Shown: one piece after another, positions 60,771-64,000 of the stretch
Layout: every line of letters begins with the position of its first letter
Numbering within the stretch: position 1 is the first letter of the stretch
Assembly (NCBI GenBank): GCA_964480455.1
Contig: CAYZQI010000003.1
Location: 17,674 to 81,673, forward strand
From: JAABSX01 sp964480455
GTDB taxonomy: Bacteria > Bacteroidota > Bacteroidia > Cytophagales > Microscillaceae
Length of the DNA stretch: 64,000 nt
Reading direction: 5' to 3'
Notes under the pieces: model-generated
What the model was told of the DNA's origin: nothing
Seen by the model: the letters and a program-made list of their open reading frames with translations, nothing else
Databases searched by the model: none
Made by a program: the position numbers and the translations under genes

Positions 60771-61895
60771 TCATGTGGCTAAGCTGTCATAAAATGTTTT
60801 TTCAGTGATGTTTGCCCATTCACTAATCCCTTCTTTGAAGTTGTCAAAAGAAGCATAGACTTTTTTGCACATAGGGTCTTTTGCAGTAAGTTCACTGATG
60901 ACCTCTTGGGTATATCCTTTTAATTTTTCAAGCACATCATCGGGGTATTTGCGAAGTTTAACACCATTTTCTTTTATCATTTTTTGAAGATAGAAGTTGT
61001 TTTTTGCTTCAAACTCGCCCAAAGTCCACAAGCTAAGGCGATAGACAGCCGAACGGATAATCTCTTGTAAATCAAGGGGTAATGCTTCAAATTTATCTTT
61101 GCTCACCATCATTTCTAGCATAGGGCCAGGCTCGTGCCAGCCGGGGTAGTAGTAGTACTTAGCAACATTATAAAAGCCCATTTTATAGTCGTGATAAGGG
61201 CCAATCCACTCGGTAGCATCTATGATTCCCCGCTCTAAGTTAGTATAAAGCTCATTGCCAGGGCTGAGAACTACAGTTCCTCCTGCCTTTGCCAATACTT
61301 TTCCGCCCAAGCCAGGCATACGCATTTTTAGTCCTTTGAGGTCGGCAAGGGTATTGATTTCTTTTCTAAACCAGCCGCCCATTTGTACACCTGTATTGCC
61401 TCCGGGCATTGGGATAATGTTGTAAGGAGCATAAAGTTCTTCCCAAAGTTGCAGCCCTCCTCCGTTGATTATCCAAGCATTCATTTGTTGGGCATTCATA
61501 CCAAAAGGAATGGCTGCAAAAAACTGTGCGGCGGGTAGTTTTCCAGCCCAATAATAAGATACACCACTTGCCATTTGTGCGGCACCTTGACTTACTGCAT
61601 CAAAACATTCTAGGGCAGGTATCAACTCACCTGCACCCATCACTTTGATTTTCATACGCCCTGCCGAGGCAGTTTCTATCCATTTTGCGAGCATTTCTAG
61701 CCCTTCTCCTAATACAGGAAACCTAGGAGGCCAAGTACTTACCAAAATCCAATTATATTTTGTATTAGAAGTAAGGTTACGGTTTACTTTTTCTTTGGGT
61801 GTACTTTGGCAAGCTGTAGCCAATGCACCTGCTGTAGCCATAGTGGCAAAAGAGGCTTTTTTTAAAAAATTACGGCGTGTATGCTGTGATTCCAT
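60771..61895 (-). CDS. TRAP transporter substrate-binding protein DctP, Tat-exported
   Basis: About 374 residues from the ATG at 61895 (MESQHTRRNFLKKASFATMA). The twin-arginine motif TRRNFLKKA with hydrophobic stretch (TMATAGALATAC) marks a Tat signal with lipobox-like Cys. The mature part shows the DctP fold (YNWILVSTWPPRFP, then MRMPGLGGKVLAKAG), and the RGIIDATEWIGPYHDYKMGF segment is the typical ligand-binding region. The TRAP membrane subunits DctQ and DctM are not next to it in the window, so it is an orphan binding protein here. Confidence 0.92.
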   Translation of the reverse strand: MESQHTRRNFLKKASFATMATAGALATACQSTPKEKVNRNLTSNTKYNWILVSTWPPRFPVLGEGLEMLAKWIETASAGRMKIKVMGAGELIPALECFDAVSQGAAQMASGVSYYWAGKLPAAQFFAAIPFGMNAQQMNAWIINGGGLQLWEELYAPYNIIPMPGGNTGVQMGGWFRKEINTLADLKGLKMRMPGLGGKVLAKAGGTVVLSPGNELYTNLERGIIDATEWIGPYHDYKMGFYNVAKYYYYPGWHEPGPMLEMMVSKDKFEALPLDLQEIIRSAVYRLSLWTLGEFEAKNNFYLQKMIKENGVKLRKYPDDVLEKLKGYTQEVISELTAKDPMCKKVYASFDNFKEGISEWANITEKTFYDSLAT

Positions 61896-62254
61896 CTTCA
61901 AATATAATCAATTATAGGAGAAATCTTAAAATTAGGGTAAAATTCAGAAAGCTACAATGCTTGACAAAAGATTTATTGATGAGGGAGACATTTGAAATGA
62001 AGTAATCCTTTTTTCATACTCTTTAGAAATGGCGGATTAAACTCGCTGTGCTAAATCTCTTATTGAAAGACTTAGCACGACTATGAGCTGAAAGGTCTTG
62101 CCCCTTATAAGTAGAGGTGATTGGTGCTATTTTTAGACCTCAAAAAAGACGAATAGAGGTACACCCTACTAGGGAAAATGACTGCTACGTTTTGTAATGC
62201 TACTCACAGGTTGCCTTTGCAATGTATAGCACCAAAGGAACATCTCGTTTTTTA

Positions 62255-62290
62255 GCATACACACTTTAATCGGAGACTACCGATAAATTA
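62255..62290 (+). repeat. CATACAC-GACTACC dispersed repeat, copy 3
   Basis: It reads gcatacacactttaatcgg then agactaccgataaatta. The match to the copy at 41164 is high, and a MITE-like element lies 22 bases further on. Confidence 0.6.
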
Positions 62291-62312
62291 TAAGATTCTG
62301 ATAATCTCATTA

Positions 62313-62400
62313 GGGTGCAAGTCAAATTTCCCTTTTTTACCACCTCACCCCTTCCCTCTCCACAAGAGAGTGCAGAAGGAAGTCAATTTGACTTGCACCC
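62313..62400. mobile_element. MITE-like element, copy 2 (88 bp)
   Basis: The ends GGGTGCAAGTCAAATT and AATTTGACTTGCACCC are perfect 16-base inverted repeats. The element is flanked on both sides by the 8 bases TCTCATTA (62305-62312 and 62401-62408), a perfect target duplication. It has no coding capacity. Confidence 0.92.
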
Positions 62401-62547
62401 TCTCATTATCATTAATTTAAGAATAATCGTAAGGGAATTATTTTTTTAACTTTTCAGGATATTAAGCTGTGCAGTTGTTTTTTTTGTAATAAAACAGACG
62501 CATTGAGCTAATAGATGTGCTCGAGTATACCAAGCCAAACTTCAATT

Positions 62548-63144
62548 TTACTCTACTTCTGCGTCCTCTATCACTTCAGGTGCGCCAAGTCTTCGCAAGA
62601 TATAATTTCGGACTTGCTCATAAAACTTGACGGGTTTTAGGGTACGCCAGTTGAGGACTTCTAGTCCCCCACCGAAGTTGATGTAGTAATCTATACGGTA
62701 TTTTTTCCATTCTTCTTGCACAAAATCCCTAAAATTGATGGCAGCAATCCAGCCTTCTTCTACTTCTTCAAACCACTCTTCATAATAGCAGTCATCTGAA
62801 CCGTGAAAGTTGAGTATATTTTCACCTACTAAGATAAATTGATTGATTCCGTAGCGTGTTAGTCGGTCTATTACACAGCGTTTGAGGTGCATAATGTCAT
62901 TGTGCAGGGTGTCATTCCATTCACCAAAAAGCTCAATGACTGTAAATCTGAGTGCATAATCAACATAGAGTATTTTTACATAGAGCGTTTCAGAGCCTAT
63001 GTAGTCCCATTGAGGATGTATGTAATAGCCATAAATGGTCGTTTCGTAATATTCAGCATATTGCCTTCCGAAGAAGGGTGAGCGCAAATCTTCTTCTGCC
63101 TTGTAGTGTTTTTCCCAGTTATAAAAAGGTTCTATTTCGTGCAT
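62548..63144 (-). CDS. Unknown protein (198 aa)
   Basis: 198 residues, starting MHEIEPFYNWEKHYKAEEDL, acidic and rich in aromatic residues (YYETTIYGYYIHPQWDYIG). It shows an alpha/beta pattern with FTVIELFGEWNDTLHNDIMH and INQFILVGENILNFHG. No membrane segment or signal peptide. I believe it is a conserved protein of this group of Bacteroidota but know no function. Confidence 0.8.
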   Translation of the reverse strand: MHEIEPFYNWEKHYKAEEDLRSPFFGRQYAEYYETTIYGYYIHPQWDYIGSETLYVKILYVDYALRFTVIELFGEWNDTLHNDIMHLKRCVIDRLTRYGINQFILVGENILNFHGSDDCYYEEWFEEVEEGWIAAINFRDFVQEEWKKYRIDYYINFGGGLEVLNWRTLKPVKFYEQVRNYILRRLGAPEVIEDAEVE

Positions 63145-63298
63145 AAGCCTTCAATCACAGTTTGTATTAGAGCTAAAACTAAACAAAATTAACTTTACTT
63201 GCAAACATACATAATCAAAGTTTTGCCTCAGTTGTTTTGGGCATTTTGGGCATTTTGGGCTGAGGCAGTGTTTTTGAAGACAAAAACTGGGACTAGCA

Positions 63299-63560
63299 AT
63301 GGCACAATACTCTCAATACGAAATTGTGATGGTCAATTTAGACCCGACAGTAGGTAGCAAAATCAAGAAAAAACGCCTTTGCACAGTCATTTTGCCCAAC
63401 AAATGAACAAATACTTGGCAGCCGTAGTGGTTTGCCCAATGACTTATCAATCCAAAACTACCCAACAGGAGTTATTTTTGATTTGGAGGAACAAAGTAAT
63501 TGAATAGTTATAGAACAAATTTGCTCCACATATAGACAATATTGGCAACAGTTGTTATTT
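63299..63560 (+). pseudogene. Decayed MazF/PemK-type toxin gene
   Basis: It starts MAQYSQYEIVMVNLDPTVGS then KIKKKRLCTVILPNK, the MazF N-terminal order, and continues in another frame with MNKYLAAVVVCPMTYQSK, then IEQICSTYRQYW close to the IDQIRTIDRQR segment of MazF. At least two frameshifts and a stop break it. The antitoxin gene, usually upstream, is not recognisable. Confidence 0.8.
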
Positions 63561-63656
63561 TCCTTTTTCAGAATACCCAATCAAGTTCGAGGCAAAAGTG
63601 GCTGTGTCAGGATAGTTTCCCAAAGTATTAGACAATACTACAACTGCTGTTTTTGT

Positions 63657-63745
63657 GGGTGCAAGTCAAATTTCCCTTTTTAGCCACCTCACCCCTTCCC
63701 TCCTCCTCAGGAGAGGGCATAAGGAAGTCAATTTGACTTGCATCC
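63657..63745. mobile_element. MITE-like element, copy 3 (89 bp)
   Basis: The ends are GGGTGCAAGTCAAATT and AATTTGACTTGCATCC, inverted repeats with one mismatch. The flanks are GTTTTTGT on both sides (63649-63656 and 63746-63753), a perfect 8-bp target duplication. It lies just downstream of the decayed mazF gene. Confidence 0.92.
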
Positions 63746-63948
63746 GTTTTTGTCTTAGGGACAATCATGAGTCGAACTGTACAACCTGTCTGCCCACCAA
63801 CCTGACCTCAATCACCAAATGCTCATAGTACGGTGTACTATAGAGAAACCAATCTAACCCATATTGTACTAGTCTGTCTAAAAACTACTTTAAGTAAAGA
63901 TAGCACAAAACCAATAAAAACCCCTAGCTTATGGTATTAAATTTATGA

Positions 63949-64000
63949 TTCTTTGACAATTTTTGTGATTTTGTGCGATAAGATGAGCTAAATACTGTTT
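63949..64000 (+). repeat. GACAATTTTTGT inverted-end repeat, copy 4 (cut by window edge)
   Basis: The last 52 bases match 21471-21522 at 48 positions. It continues beyond the window, so its length is unknown. Confidence 0.65.

Larger units (their letters stand above)
61902..62547. other. Repeat-rich intergenic region
   Basis: About 650 bases without a recognisable gene. It holds a CATACAC-GACTACC repeat (62255-62290) and the second MITE-like element (62313-62400). The part around 62030-62200 has mixed-frame stops and could be old coding sequence, but I cannot identify it. Confidence 0.6.
63145..64000. other. Gene-poor region with decayed gene and repeats
   Basis: About 850 bases with no intact gene. 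It holds the decayed mazF gene, one MITE-like element and the start of a repeat at the right edge. The stretch 63754-63948 shows nothing recognisable. Confidence 0.7.

Overview
The window looks like a draft scaffold from a Bacteroidota bacterium, most likely of the order Cytophagales. It is AT-rich. Predicted promoters follow the Bacteroidota pattern (TTG or TTTG, about 19-20 bases, then TAnnTTTG), and Shine-Dalgarno sites are mostly absent. Gene content fits the group: an L13-S9-S2-Ts cluster, a DUF4139 protein, long membrane histidine kinases, SpoIIE-type phosphatases with 7TM or GAF sensors, nSTAND1-WD40 and TPR-CHAT proteins. Two runs of exactly 100 N (20860-20959 and 52599-52698) are assembly gaps, and both fall inside tandem repeats. 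The species cannot be named from the sequence.

Layout. 1-3238: a tight minus-strand operon of a DUF262 protein, an AAA/ABC-type ATPase and an unknown third protein cut by the window edge, resembling phage-defence operons. 3477-6685: oxidoreductase, MarC membrane protein and a class V aminotransferase. 6930-12442: nSTAND1-WD40 protein, outer-membrane barrel and M23/LysM peptidase on the plus strand. 12482-16859: a very large histidine kinase and a single-domain response regulator. 17093-19978: a secreted TPR-CHAT protein. 20340-21394: an unexplained small transcription unit with a 131-bp tandem repeat, a strong hairpin per unit, candidate Cys-rich peptides and a 22-residue ORF. 21614-27004: housekeeping genes (IlvE, MarR, Pth, L25, tRNA-Gln, Prs, prenyl synthase). 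27623-36716: amidohydrolase, 7TM-SpoIIE phosphatase, AccA, Ts, S2, S9, L13. 36833-41969: DUF4139 protein, NmrA-like protein, Rrf2 regulator, Rof-like protein and two orphans. 42051-48408: a MacAB-type ABC efflux operon. 48595-54207: kinase-like protein, thioesterase, then a minus-strand group of CxxC membrane protein, TlpA-like lipoprotein, NuoI and NuoD. 54524-63144: GAF-SpoIIE phosphatase, Zn/Mn ABC binding protein and ATPase, decayed Uma2 gene, TPR protein, Tat-exported TRAP binding protein and an orphan. 63145-64000: a decayed MazF gene and repeats.

The intergenic DNA is rich in small dispersed repeats. The clearest is an 87-89-bp element with long terminal inverted repeats (three copies). 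Two copies are flanked by perfect 8-bp direct repeats. The third lies inside a copy of a different hairpin repeat, which shows that it moves or moved. The most unusual loci are the 20.3-21.4 kb array and NuoI, whose C-terminus carries a repeated Lys/Pro-rich tail.
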